This document shows, in pieces, positions 37,496 through 47,534 of a stretch of DNA of 64,000 nt (positions are counted from its first letter, which is position 1; each line of letters opens with the position of its first letter). The DNA comes from Antitrichia curtipendula. Taxonomy: Eukaryota > Streptophyta > Bryopsida > Hypnales > Leucodontaceae. The notes below the pieces were generated by a model that ran no database searches, was not told where the DNA came from, and saw only the letters and a program-made list of their open reading frames with translations. A program made the translations under genes and the position numbers. The stretch is from contig OX579637.1 in NCBI GenBank assembly GCA_951230915.1, positions 33,418,001 to 33,482,000 on the forward strand. Direction: 5' to 3'.

Positions 37496-37861
37496 TTTCT
37501 AAGTAATCTATTTGTAGTGTCTTGCACATGCAATGATGATGTCATATTTAGATACCAGGAGTGTAACGGTAGGCTATGTTTCTTTTGGATTTCCTTGGGC
37601 AATGCAATCATCCATCATTTACGTGTACATGTCATGACATTTGTGAAGGAGTAGTATTACGTATGGCAAGTTGTAGATGACATTTCCATATTTTCCGTTC
37701 ACAAACTCGTTTCACATGTAATTGCGTTCCATTTCATGTGCTGAATTCTTGAAATTCACGATTGTTTCTCAATTATATGACTCCAAAGATTCCCATGTCA
37801 TTGGAATACGACTCCCATTTCACTGGAAAACTACCAAAATAACGAATATGAGGTTAAAGGA
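37496..37861. other. AT-rich intergenic, nothing recognised
   Basis: Low-complexity AT-rich sequence between the fold-back element and the truncated gag-like element. No open frame or repeat is supported. Confidence 0.5.
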
Positions 37862-38090
37862 GGAAGGCTAGTCGCGATCCGATTCCGGATCAGAGTCTCA
37901 TCCGGAATCCGGATCCGAAGAGGAATCCGAGCCAGTTCGTATCTCTCCAGCGAGTTTCAAGGGGAAGGCACAGACGCCGTCTAAAGGTAAAGTGGCAACT
38001 GGTATGAAGGCATCAGCAAGCAGAGTATAGCCGCCTAGGAAGGGATCCGCCAAGCATGAGGAACCTTCTCCTAAACGGCTTAGGAAGTAG
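37862..38090 (+). pseudogene. C-terminal remnant of gag-like ORF (copy 1)
   Basis: The frame encodes Ser/Glu-rich repeats (PESGSEEESEPVRISP), a Lys/Ser-rich stretch and the basic tail PSPKRLRK, ending at TAG 38088-38090. A TAG at 38028 (one step from CAG) interrupts it. It corresponds to the acidic-then-basic C-terminus of the ORFs at 47535 and 61580. Confidence 0.6.
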
Positions 38091-39479
38091 ATAGGAAGTG
38101 GCTTCTGAAGTAGGAAGGAAGTTATTTAGGAAGGGTTATAGGAAGTTAAATGAAAACCAGAGTTGGAAGTAGGTAGAAAGCAACTCATGAGGTGCTTTCC
38201 AAGAGGATGCACCTGAACTTCCTCTTTTCCGGGAATTTCGGATCTGAGATCCACTTTTTGCGGAAAAGGGAGGATGATAGGAAAGTCAACGGTTAGTGGA
38301 TAGGGAATGACGCGTGTCATTCTCTGGTCCTGATTTTGGATTTCTGGGGACCTTTAGGGTTTTCCTTCAGTTTGGTATTTAGGGGTTGGGAGTTAGTTCC
38401 AACTCCGGGCAGTTTGTACTCTTGTTTTTCCTAATGTCAATTTTCTGCAAAGAAAGCTTGAGCTTCTACTCCGCGGGTTTCGTCTGCAAAGTCTGAGTTT
38501 CGTGTTGAGAGGAGGGGTGGTGTTTTGTCCACTACTAGTTCAAGTAACTTGATTTCAAGGAATTGAAGAGGAGGAGTTACCCCCGAATTCTGTTTGGATC
38601 CGGTTCTGAGAGTCTTTTGAATTTGGTTTGTAAATTTATTGTGTACTAGGATTAATTTTGGTTGTTGAAGTTCCTTGCATGTCTTCTGAGCAGGATAGTC
38701 GTTCTTAGGTTGGATAAATCTTCCGAGAGTGGAGGTGAGCGCTAGTTGACGTCCGAGAGGTCCTACTGAATCCGGGAGAGAGGAACAGGAAGATTGTTAG
38801 GATCCCCTAGTTATCAAAGTACCAAAAATCCGACTCTTGGAATTCTGTCTGGATAAGTCTGTCGTTGTAGTAAGAGAGGACTGTGGGGGTTTCCTAAGTG
38901 ACCTACTCTTTCGGATTAATTCCCGGACCAGTTGTGAGGAAGAATCCGCATCTAGGCTTTGGTGTTTGTTTTATGTTTGTTTTATATTTCTTCTGAGTGA
39001 AACTTCAGTCACTATAATCCACTGAGGGGTAGGATTTACGCTTCCTTCCTAAATTCAAGAGCGGAACCCTCCGGATAAGAGGTTAAACTTCTACTTTTGG
39101 TTACTAAGAGTCAGGATACAGATACAGATTCGGAAGAGGAATAGGATTTGGACACTCCTTCCGGTTCCGCATCCGTGTCCCGGGGAAATAAATGGTTACT
39201 ATAGACAAGGAGAGGCACAGGATGATGACAATCCTCCATGTCTAGCGAAATGTTATGAGATAGAAGATTCAGTAATTTTGGAGTACGGATGTCAAAGAGG
39301 AAGTTTCTGGGTTTCCGTTCCGGATCCTCTTTGTCTTGGTTTATGGTTCCGGATCCCATTCCGGTAATTTTGAGGAAACTACGAGTTAAAGTCCTTTGGG
39401 AACGATACACGGGTCATCTTGGGTGTTTTGTCGTTTAAAACACCTAAAGGTAGGATTTGTGCTTCCTTGTGCTACGACA
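37862..39479 (+). mobile_element. Copy 1 of gag-like element, 3' part only
   Basis: This copy begins abruptly inside the end of the gag-like ORF, followed by about 1.4 kb of 3' non-coding DNA shared with the copies at 47118, 56849 and 61155. Shared landmarks: GATCTGAGATCCACTTTTTG near 38240, GGGGACCTTTAGGGTT near 38346 and a TCTGTCGTTGTAGTAAG block near 38857. It ends ..TGTGCTACGACA at 39479, comparable with ..CGTGCGACA at the end of the 47118 copy. The 5' truncation is at about 37862. Gypsy coding sequence starts immediately downstream. Confidence 0.7.
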
Positions 39480-40716
39480 GCTACTCAGACGCTGAGCTTG
39501 TTGCTAGTGAAGGACGAAACGGCCGACTGCTAGCCGTGCGAGATTTGCTCGCCGGACCTTGGGCATTGAAGGTCTCATTTGAATTTTGGTACTACCTTGC
39601 CCAACTCTACCTTCGCAATCCAAACCGATATACTCCATCCATTGCCCGAGCCATCGTAGCTGGTTCATTCGGGGTTCCTATTCACCAATTCTTCCGTTAA
39701 TTAACAGAGTATTGGGCAGTCGCAGTGGCCTTGTGGAACTACAAGAATATCTTCATCAAGAGTTGCTTTGAGGCACACATATCGTCACCTCTTACCAACA
39801 GACCTTTGTTACAACTCCCCGAATAGACATATGGTACAAATTTCCTGCCCTCTCTTGTGAGGGTCAACTATACCAGTTTGACACCTTCGACATTGAGAAG
39901 GTGCCCATTCTTGAAGATCCCTACACTCTTCCCCTATACTTTAGAGCATGGCATGGGAACGTCGTCCGCCTTACAATAGAGTGTTGCCACGGTATTCCAA
40001 CCCAGTACGTGCCATTGTCCGCCCCAGCCATCCTTCAAGTTCAATACCTCGCCGGCTACTTCACTGCGTGCGAGCCGTGTCAAGACGCTGAAGACGTCCA
40101 AGTGATGTGCCATACAAGGCCAGGGTTAGAGCATCTCCATCACCCCGAATTCCATCCCCTCTTCTACAGATACCCGAGCCGGCAAAGGAGGACGCGGAGT
40201 GTACAAATTATAAACGCCACGTTTTTCACCAACGAAGACTCGTGGTCTCGACACAGTGAAACCATCAGTTGCATCGAGGAGGACCAAGCCCCATATTTCT
40301 TTGAATATCAGCCAAGCATAGAAGAGGTCCAAGACATAATACAACGACGCCACCACCACCACGCAAGGGTCAACGAGATTGAAGACTTCTAGCATGCGAT
40401 ACGACCCACAACAGCTCCAATGAAGAAACGTTGGAGCTCGATAGGTGCTTGCGCGGTTGGGCTATATGGACTATGCATCCAAACCTTTGAAGCAGGAGGC
40501 GATTTCGTTAACAAACTTTCTCTAGCGCTAGAAGAGGTCGAGACCCTGGAAGAAAAAGAAGGAGCTGATTTAGTTTCCATCACAAGAGATATTTCTATAG
40601 AGGATGCGTATCACCTTGAGATGGATGGCACCTAGGATCTTTGCTATGATCCCATCCTCTACAAGGAGGAATTATTACCATCACTTCATTTCCGCAGAAC
40701 CTCAGAGGGTCTACAA
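39480..40716 (+). pseudogene. Gypsy pol upstream region, unrecognised domain
   Basis: The frame starts in one phase (SFEFWYYLAQLYLRNPNRYT near 39570) and shifts near 39697. It then stays open in the RT frame apart from TGA 39769, TAG 40390 and TAG 40633. The residues (IDIWYKFPALSCEGQLYQFD, then PYTLPLYFRAWHGN) form a region of about 400 aa joined to the RT. This is where gag and protease would be expected, but no zinc knuckle or aspartic protease motif can be seen. It includes a run of histidines (about 40353-40363). I do not recognise the family. Confidence 0.6.
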
Positions 40717-41657
40717 GTGTGTGCGGATCTCCCCACCTATCCCCCTGTACCAAACAACTGGTATCACGGGCCAAGCGACCCAGTCCATGTCCAAGAATCT
40801 GATTGGAAGGAAATCGACGTCTCCTATCCAGGGGAAGAACGCAAACTCATCAAGGTCGGAACACACTTAGAAGGGGAAGACCTTGACCAATATCGAGCCT
40901 TAATTCTGGAGTATTGCAATGTATTTGCTTGGTCTTATCTAGACCTAAAAGGAGTGCCCACTCATATCGCATTACACACCATTCCGGTCAAGCCAGATGT
41001 GGCGCCTGTCCGACAGCGCCAGAGGAGGATGAACCTGAACTTACAGTTAATTGTGAAAGCAGAAATAGAACGCCTGCTCCAAGCTGGGTTTATACGGCCC
41101 GCAGAGATCACCAGCTGGGTCTCCCCTATGGTTTTGGTGAAAAAGAAAAATGGCAAACTCCGAGTATGTGTAGACTATCGCCAGCTGAACAAGCATACTC
41201 AAAAAGATCATTTTCCTCTTTCGTTCATCAACACCATCGTAGATGAAGTAGCTGGCAATGAATTATTCACCTTCATGGACGGGTATTTGGGATACAACCA
41301 GATCTCGATAGCTGAAGAAGACTGGTTTAAAACCGCATTTATCACCCCCTGGGGCACCTTTATCTATGTAGTAATGCCCTTCGGGCTATGCAATGCACCC
41401 TCGGCGTTCCAGCGAGTGATGACATTTGCTTTCTCAGACCTACTGCACAAGTCAATGACCGTATATATCGATGATTTCAGTACACAATCTACCGCAAAAG
41501 AACATCTCTCCCTGGTAAGGCAATGCCTCATCCGGTGTAGGAAAACCGGGATTGCCTTGAATCCGGACAAACTATATCTCGGGGTCAAAAAAGGCACCTT
41601 ACTCGGGTATGTGGTGTCTCAAGAAGGAAAAAAGCGGATCCAGAAAAGGTGGAAGTA
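40717..41657 (+). pseudogene. Gypsy reverse transcriptase region
   Basis: It contains the connector YPPVPNNWYHGPSDPVHVQ, then the RT palm and fingers: EIERLLQAGFIRPAEITSWV, VKKKNGKLRVCVDYRQLN, MPFGLCNAPSAFQRVM and the catalytic YIDD at 41464-41475. Residues that are nearly invariant in the family have changed: GYSGYNQI reads GYLGYNQI, EEDRFKTAF reads EEDWFKTAF and PLPFIN reads PLSFIN, all explicable by C-to-T. One A is missing from the run at about 41629-41634, so the frame leaves register just before the RNase H. The enzyme cannot be made as one protein. Confidence 0.93.
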
Positions 41658-42240
41658 ATTGCCAACCTACCCGCTCCCACGGATGTCAAGGGTGTTCAAA
41701 GGACCCTCGGTCATGCCGGATATTATTGGGAGCTCATCAAAGACTTTGCTACACATGCACAGCCTTTGACTAACTTGATCAAGAATTCGGTCAAGTTTAA
41801 ATGGACACCCCTTTGTCAGCAAGGGTTGGACGAACTGAAGAAACAATTCATTGAATCTCCAGTCTTGAGACCCCCAGACTGGAACTTACCCTTCCGTGTT
41901 TACTGTGACGCCTCGGCCTTGGCCGTAGGCTCCACACTTTGCCAATTGGCTGAGGATACAAACCATGAGCATCCCATTGTCTTTGCCAGCTGACAATTAA
42001 CCCTAGCTGAGCGCAACTACTCTACGACGGAGCGAGAATGCCTTGTGATGATATTCTCGATAAAGAAATTTCGACATTACCTTCTTGCAAACTCAGTGAC
42101 ATTTTACGTCGATCATATGGCCATCAAATATATAGTAAACAAGGCAGATTTCAGCGGTAGGCTTGCTCGATGGGTCTTGTTATTAGCAGAATTCGATTAT
42201 ACTGTGGAATATAAACCAGGAATAAAGCATGAGCGCCCCG
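41649..42240 (+). pseudogene. Gypsy RNase H region
   Basis: After the frameshift the connection domain (VKGVQRTLGHAGYY) leads into RNase H. FRVYCDASALAVG carries the first catalytic Asp (41907). NYSTTERECLVMIFSIKKFR carries the Glu. FYVDHMAIKYIV and RLARWVLLLAEFDYTVEYKP complete the domain. A TGA at 41991 replaces the Arg codon of the conserved AS-R-QLT motif (CGA to TGA). Otherwise the domain has its normal length. Confidence 0.9.
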
Positions 42241-43583
42241 ACCACCTATCTCGAATCCACACCCACGTTGGAGCAGAGGAACTTAGTGATGTCTTCCCCG
42301 ATGATCGACTCTTCCACGTACGCATTGTATCCACCTGGTATGAACATATCGTGCACTTTCTCACCACCCAGCAATACCCCGAAGGGATGGAGAAAGCCGA
42401 ACGGCGGAAGATACGTGTCAATAGTACCCATTTTGCCTTCATTGGACACCGATTATACCGACGGGGCATCGACGGAATGCTGCGGAGGTGTGTTTCATAC
42501 GATGAAGTTCCCGCTATCCTAGAGGCGTGTCATGACAGCGCCTGCGGAGGTCATTTCTCAGGGCGTGTAACCGGCCAAAAGATAATGAGAGCAGGTTATT
42601 TCTGGCCCACCCTGTTTATTGATGCAGAGGCCCATGTTCGGGGATGTGATGCCAGCCAACGATACGCCCGTAACAACACTCGGTTAGACCTACCTCTGCG
42701 GCCTTCGCTACCTCTAGCCCCCCTAGAACAATGGGGCATTGACTTCATGGGGCCATTCGCCCCCATGTCTACACAATGCAACCAATACATCATCATGGCC
42801 ACTGAATACCTAACTAAGTGGGCGGAAGCAAAAGCAGTAAAGAAAGCCGACGGGAAACAAGCTGCCATCTTCCTTTATGAAAACATCATCTCCCAGTTTG
42901 GCTGTCCAAAGATCCTTATCAGCGACCGTGGGTCCCACTTCCTCAACAAAACAATCGAGCTTATGACCAACATGTTCCGCATCAACCACCGGAAAACCAC
43001 CCCTTACCATCCTCAGACGAATGGAAACATGGAACGGGTGAATCAAACACTAGCAAGAATTCTCCGGAAGACGGTGGAAAATAGCAAGAGGGACTGGGAC
43101 ATCAAGTTGATCCCGGCCCTGTGGGCGTACCGCACGGCATACAAGGTAACTACTAAAACAACCCCCTTTTCTTTAATGTACGGGGTCGAGGCAATCTTGC
43201 CTATCGAGTTCGAAGTACAGTCATTACGAATCGCCATCGACGAACGGCTGGACGATAGTCAATCTATGCGTGACCGGTTGGAACGTTTAGAGGCTCTAAG
43301 CGAAGCAAGGCGGCTCTCCTTCTAGCACATAGAGGTCATCCAAAGACGAAGGAAGGTTGCATTTGACAAAAAGGCAAAGGTACGTACCCTCACCGCCGGG
43401 ATGTGGGTCCTGCTTCAGGATCCAAGGAAGTTGGAATTTCTAGGGAAGTTTAATGCCTTATGGATAGGACCCTATATTATACACGAGACTTCCTCTAATA
43501 ACACCCCCCAACTAAAAACCCTGGATACCTCCCTATTCCCAACCAAGACCAACGCATCACGATGCAAAGAATATAGGGTCTGA
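42241..43583 (+). pseudogene. Gypsy integrase region (DD35E, GPY/F)
   Basis: The zinc-binding HHCC region is at about 42500-42660, but its last Cys is Ser: GCDASQR where C-D-x-C-Q-R is normal. The catalytic core has Asp 42741 (WGIDFMGPF), Asp 42924 (LISDRGSHF) and Glu 43032 (NGNMERVNQ). There are 60 residues between the two Asp and 35 between Asp and Glu, as in DD35E integrases. A TAG at 43323 (Gln codon position) interrupts the C-terminal part, which continues to GKFNALWIGPYIIHE, a GPY/F module, and ends at TGA 43581. No chromodomain is seen. Confidence 0.92.
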
Positions 43584-44836
43584 GGTTGGGTTCTGGACAC
43601 ATGAAGGTACTATTGCATGATCTCCCAAATCTAAATGGGATTTTAGGATTAGGAGTACATTGTGGTGGTTGTTATTTCGGGACTAATCCGCCTGCCCACT
43701 ACAACGAGGAGGTTGTTAATTCCTGGGCAGAATCAAGAATATTAAGATTCTTGAGGATGGTTCACATCTAACGTAAAAATAAAAGCCGCGGGGCCAAAAG
43801 CCGCGAGGCTAACCAACTTCGTTGTCCGTTCTAGCTTGACTAACTCTCAGTAGGACAGGAAAACGTTGAGTGTGATGGGAACTGCTCAGACATGAGCCCA
43901 TCAACGATGATGGGAACTGCTCACAATGAGCCTACACATCAACCAACCTGTCGGAGTTAGCGTCATGTGGAGGTCCAGAAGCACTTCTCTTTAGTTTAGT
44001 ACTCCCTAGACCGTTGGAATATAATCCACAAGATGGATGAAAAAACGGCTAGTTGAGTTGGCACTAACCTTGTCGGACCGTCATAATAGAAGTCCAAGAC
44101 AAGGATGAAAGGGCGGTAGAAAGGTAGATACTCGTCCCTTGCTAGACCGTCGAACCTGCTGATATGCTAAAGAGGCGGCTAGTTTAAGAAGGGGCACTAG
44201 ATACTAGACCGTTGTAATTATGCAAGAGGCTTAAAAAACGGCTAGATTAGGAATGACACCTTACATCATGTCCCCCGTGTTTGTGTATAAGAACGGGGGG
44301 GACAGGCCCCGTACTTTTAAGCTACTGGCAACGTCATGTGCAGGTACCGCTCACATAACAGATGGATCACGGATGGTTCAACCCGCCTACAGTCTTACCG
44401 ATCACGCTTCAAATCAAGATACTCTGCGTGGAGAAACGCAGCTTTTCCCACTTCTTTATCTCTCGCTTTGGCTTTAATTTCTTCCTTCGTATGCTTCAAC
44501 ATCCGTGGCCTGTGCAGATTCCTGTGGTTAATTATGGAGAGATCTGGGAGAGTATCATCTATGTCTTAGTCTAGCACTTTCTCGAACAACGGAGTGATTT
44601 CACAGTCTTCGGGCGCCTACGCCCTTCTATCTCCCCCCCTTCATATCTTCGTTCTCTTCTCTTTGCTTCTATCCCTATATGTTTTCCTCAGTTCGAATTC
44701 TTCTTCCCTATCTGTCTCATCAAACTTCTTCGCTTTTCAAAATCTGCTCGGGCAGATAGATACGTTAGTTCTTCAAAAGCTCGTGCAAGTCCAACCCAAC
44801 TGCATTGGGGAGGGACAGTAGCATTTGCATACAATC
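43584..44836 (+). other. Gypsy 3' non-coding region
   Basis: No coding frame. Notable are AAAAGCCGCGGGGCC followed by AAAAGCCGCGAGGC (43780-43810), a duplicated GATGGGAACTGCTCA with ATGAGCC (about 43875-43930), and the 63-70 bp repeats listed next. From about 44440 the sequence becomes C/T-rich, like a leader before the ORF at 44837. Confidence 0.6.
43995..44260. repeat. Four imperfect 63-70 bp repeats
   Basis: GACCGT words at about 44008, 44075, 44145 and 44208 are each followed some 40-50 bp later by (A)ACGGCTAGxTTxAG or a decayed form (GGCGGTAGAAAGG in the second unit). GACCGT and ACGGCTAG can partly pair, so each unit may fold. This resembles the repeated 3' regions of some plant Gypsy elements. 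Confidence 0.55.
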
Positions 44837-45433
44837 ATGCCAGGGAAGAGAGAAGCATTCCGGGAGCGGTCACCCTCGGAATCATCATTACAGTCAACAC
44901 CATCCTCTTCTTCCTTGCCACTCTATCTAGTTGGGGCTACTGCGGGACCATCTTCACCAGTACCGGCAACCATAACAGAGACAGAAAAAGAGGCCCTAAC
45001 GCAACCCTTCACCGAAGTTCAGTCACTATCAACCAAAACATCCACACCACCAGGGCTTCTAGTGCGCCAGCCATCGGAGGAGCAGACATCGCAACCGGCA
45101 GTTCAATTTGCGGAAGACGAACCTGAGCCTCCCCGGTCCAATCCACACCGAAGACGCCGCGAGGAAGGAGAGCAACCTCACCGCGATCCACCCCCGCGTC
45201 GTAATCCATGGGATATCCAAATGGCTGGCTTGGAACCCAACCGGGCATTTGCACTTCTAGTGCAAAACTTGCGAGACGAGGTAACAAGCGCGGACACTAT
45301 ACTTCCACGCCAATTCATCAATCCAGCTGATAACATTATCATTGAAAGCCCGGATGACGACAGCCATACATTCACGCTCTGGGGGTCCTTGGAGATTCTA
45401 CCCAGCTATGACCGGGCACTTTACATCGTCTAG
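44837..45433 (+). CDS. Proline/serine-rich ORF downstream of pol
   Basis: The ATG at 44837 (MPGKREAFRERSPSESS) opens a 198-codon frame. The first two thirds are Pro/Ser/Thr/Glu-rich and disordered (EPPRSNPHRRRREEGEQPHR). The last third looks folded (LEPNRAFALLVQNLRDEVTS, then FTLWGSLEILPSYDRALYIV). The TAG at 45431 is one step from CAG, and a further 18 codons rich in hydrophobic residues follow in frame. It could be an accessory ORF of the Gypsy element or the gag start of another element. I do not recognise a domain. The C/T-rich leader and uniform composition make it more than a chance frame. Confidence 0.45.
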   Translation: MPGKREAFRERSPSESSLQSTPSSSSLPLYLVGATAGPSSPVPATITETEKEALTQPFTEVQSLSTKTSTPPGLLVRQPSEEQTSQPAVQFAEDEPEPPRSNPHRRRREEGEQPHRDPPPRRNPWDIQMAGLEPNRAFALLVQNLRDEVTSADTILPRQFINPADNIIIESPDDDSHTFTLWGSLEILPSYDRALYIV

Positions 45434-45529
45434 GTCGTAATAAGCCTGGTCGCATTCTTGGGCCTCATGCAGGACCCTTGATCTCCTCGGCATTCCTTGT
45501 CTCACCCTGTATATACTTATTCAAAAAAA
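45434..45529. other. Spacer between ORF and SINE-like unit
   Basis: A short non-coding spacer ending in the A/T-rich run that forms the tail of the minus-strand SINE-like unit. Confidence 0.4.
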
Positions 45530-45757
45530 TAAATAAAATAAAAATAAAAATAAATATTCCTTGCCATTGTGCAACAGGAGGGGGGCCCAGACCGGCACCG
45601 GCTTATATACCGCCGCAGCAGACCGACGAACGTCTTCCGCCGCGGCAGCCTGTAGACTGCAGCCTCACCGCAGTCGACCACCTCAATTTCCCCTGGGCGA
45701 CGCAGGTTCGAACCGCGAGCCAGGCAACCGGGGCGCCTCCTACTTGAGCTAGTGATA
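45525..45757 (-). mobile_element. tRNA-derived SINE-like element
   Basis: Reading the minus strand, TAGCTCAAGTAGG at 45751-45739 matches the RNA polymerase III A box, and GGTTCGAACCTG at 45714-45703 matches the B box. They are 24 nt apart, shorter than in a true tRNA. A GC-rich body follows to about 45570. The unit ends in a T/A-rich tail of TTTTTATTT-like repeats at 45525-45556. No cloverleaf can be drawn, so it is not a tRNA gene. The exact ends and target duplication are not resolved. Confidence 0.65.
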
Positions 45758-46431
45758 ATGGCAGGAAATGCTGCAGCCTCCACGACGGAAGACACTTTTA
45801 CAAGTGAAGCTCCCGAGCATTGAGGTCTCAGACTACTTGCCTTTTCATTTATGTTTTTCCTTTTTGTTTTCTTTTTCTCTTTCTTTATTTCATCTCATTA
45901 GTTCAAATTCACTCCGTTGAGGGAGGAAGGCTGGTTTGAAATATTTTCTATCTATAGTATCCCGATTTGCTGTATCAAAGAAGGACAGGGGGTTCTCTCT
46001 CTACTTCTATCTCCCTCTTAGGTCCAAACTCACTCCGTTGAGGGCGGATGGCAGGTTTTCTTACATTTTTTATATGTAGATCCAAGTCGACTTTGTTCGA
46101 GGCGGATGGGGAAACAACAAGAAAATTGATCACTAAAATAATTAGAAATAAACAATGAGGGATAAGTCTATGGGGGTCAAACTTCCTTTGACCACCCCTA
46201 GCCCTTCCATTTGGAAGGTGTACCATGCCCTCTTCTCTCTTCCCCCTTGTCAATTGATCCATCAAAAATCTCTTGATTGGATAAACAACTTTGTAGATAG
46301 AGCCGCATGTTAGTTTTTGGTTTGTCATTTAGGGTTGATTTCAAATTGACCGTGTACCCAAGGATAGTTGCAGCAAGAAATGCTAGGTTCTCATGATTAT
46401 GCAATTCATACCGCAGATGGTCAACATATGT
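45758..46431. other. T-rich stretch with triplicated CTCCGTTGAGGG motif
   Basis: A long C/T tract (45835-45900) is followed by CACTCCGTTGAGGGAGGAAGGC (about 45911), CACTCCGTTGAGGGCGGATGGC (about 46031) and a decayed GACTTTGTTCGAGGCGGATGGG (about 46088). The purine runs GAGGGAGGAAGG and GCGGATGGGG recall polypurine tracts, so this may be the 3' end of the Gypsy element, but I cannot find an LTR start. A minus-strand open frame over 46198-46449 (HNHENLAFLAATILGY) may be an old coding remnant; support is weak. Confidence 0.4.
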
Positions 46432-47117
46432 GAGCTCCCAATTTGTCACTTGCGACTCGTAGAATTATTTTTTTGGAAATTTGCAATTTAAAGTTAAGAA
46501 AAATATACAAGAAGCCATAAAAAGAGTGTAGAACCAAAATAGGGTTGTACCATACCCATTATAGTATTTGGTCTAGATTTGTGTTTAGACTTAGAATCCC
46601 ACCAAACCGGGCCCAAAAATAGGTAGAAAGAACGAAACGGTTAGATTTGTAGGGTTCAAGTCACATAGGCCCAAGAGGGCTAAATCCCACCATGAATGTG
46701 GCAATTCATGGCTAAGTTGGTCCGAAGGATCTACAACGAGGCCACTAGGTCGGGTCCTAGAGTTAGGTTTAGAAATTCTCCAAACCCCGATTATTAGCAT
46801 GCAAGAGCCACTGACGCAAGACCGGGCCCGTGAAGGAATCTACAGCCCAAGGATGGTGTCCTACGGTAAATCCTATGCCAGGAGTCCAACAACAAAATCG
46901 ATTCACCAAGAGATTCCCGCACCATCGATAAACTCAAGGAGATGGCCAATTCATCTCCATTGACCAATTGTGCCAGGTACGGAAACGCACATGCACATCT
47001 TTCATGTGACCCCATGAGAGGTCCTGTGAAAAATCCCGACATCTTCCAACTTGCAGAAGAACCTTTTGCGGGTGGTCAACCTTGGTAACCTCCAACGAGA
47101 ATTTCATGGAAATTACC
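46432..47117. repeat. Palindrome left arm, outer part
   Basis: This segment is the reverse complement of 56165-56848, nearly identical (I saw differences at 46542 and 47098). Homology starts at GAGCTCCCAATTTGTCACTT and ends at the insertion site 47113-47117 (TTACC). Mirror open frames exist on both arms but show no coding evidence. Confidence 0.9.
47113..47117. repeat. Target site duplication TTACC, left
   Basis: TTACC precedes the TG of the 3414-bp element and is repeated at 50532-50536 right after its CA end. The empty site in the right arm has a single copy (in the reverse complement of 56150-56180, GGAAATTACCCAGG), which proves the duplication. Confidence 0.92.
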
Positions 47118-47387
47118 TGTAACGTTACGGAACGTCCGGAAACTAAACTTAATACATAAAATAGAGATATATAGGAGAAGAACTTTGAAATTTTTGCATA
47201 AGTATAGAAGTTTAGACGCTAGAAACCTACATTAGAAAAAATCTCTTTCGTAGGAAAGTTAAAACTCTAATTAGGTTAAAACAGTGTTCCGGAACCAATA
47301 GCCGGATATTCGGAAGTTCCGGATCGTAGGGGTTCCGACTAGGGAACTTACGGGAACTCCACCGGTTCGGGAACTTAGGGTTTCGCG

Positions 47388-47400
47388 CCGCTATATAAAC
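47388..47400 (+). promoter_or_regulatory. TATA box of copy 2
   Basis: CCGCTATATAAACC at 47388-47401 is a strong plant TATA box 274 bp after the element start and about 140 bp before the ATG. The copy at 61155 has CTATTTAAGG at the same distance from its start. Confidence 0.75.
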
Positions 47401-47534
47401 CCCGCCGCCATTCTCATTCGGTCTCTTTTCACTGCGGCATTTTCGCGAGTACGTTTAGTGAGAGAAAGAGTGGTGAGATAGGATCGAGGTAGGAAGCGGA
47501 AGTAAGGTCGGTGCAACTCCGGAAGACCGACAGG

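Larger units (their letters stand above)
39480..43583 (+). mobile_element. Degenerate Ty3/Gypsy retrotransposon internal region
   Basis: An almost continuous pol runs through this interval in the order upstream domain, reverse transcriptase, RNase H, integrase, which is the Ty3/Gypsy order. No protease D-T/S-G motif and no CCHC gag knuckle were found. Damage: stops at 39769 (TGA), 40390 (TAG), 40633 (TAG), 41991 (TGA) and 43323 (TAG), a frameshift near 39697 and a lost base in an A run at about 41629-41634. LTRs are not evident, unless the copy-1 element directly upstream is the 5' LTR. Confidence 0.9.

Noticed and set aside
45700..45755. tRNA gene on the minus strand
   Set aside because: A and B boxes are too close and no cloverleaf or acceptor stem can be formed; a SINE-like head fits better.
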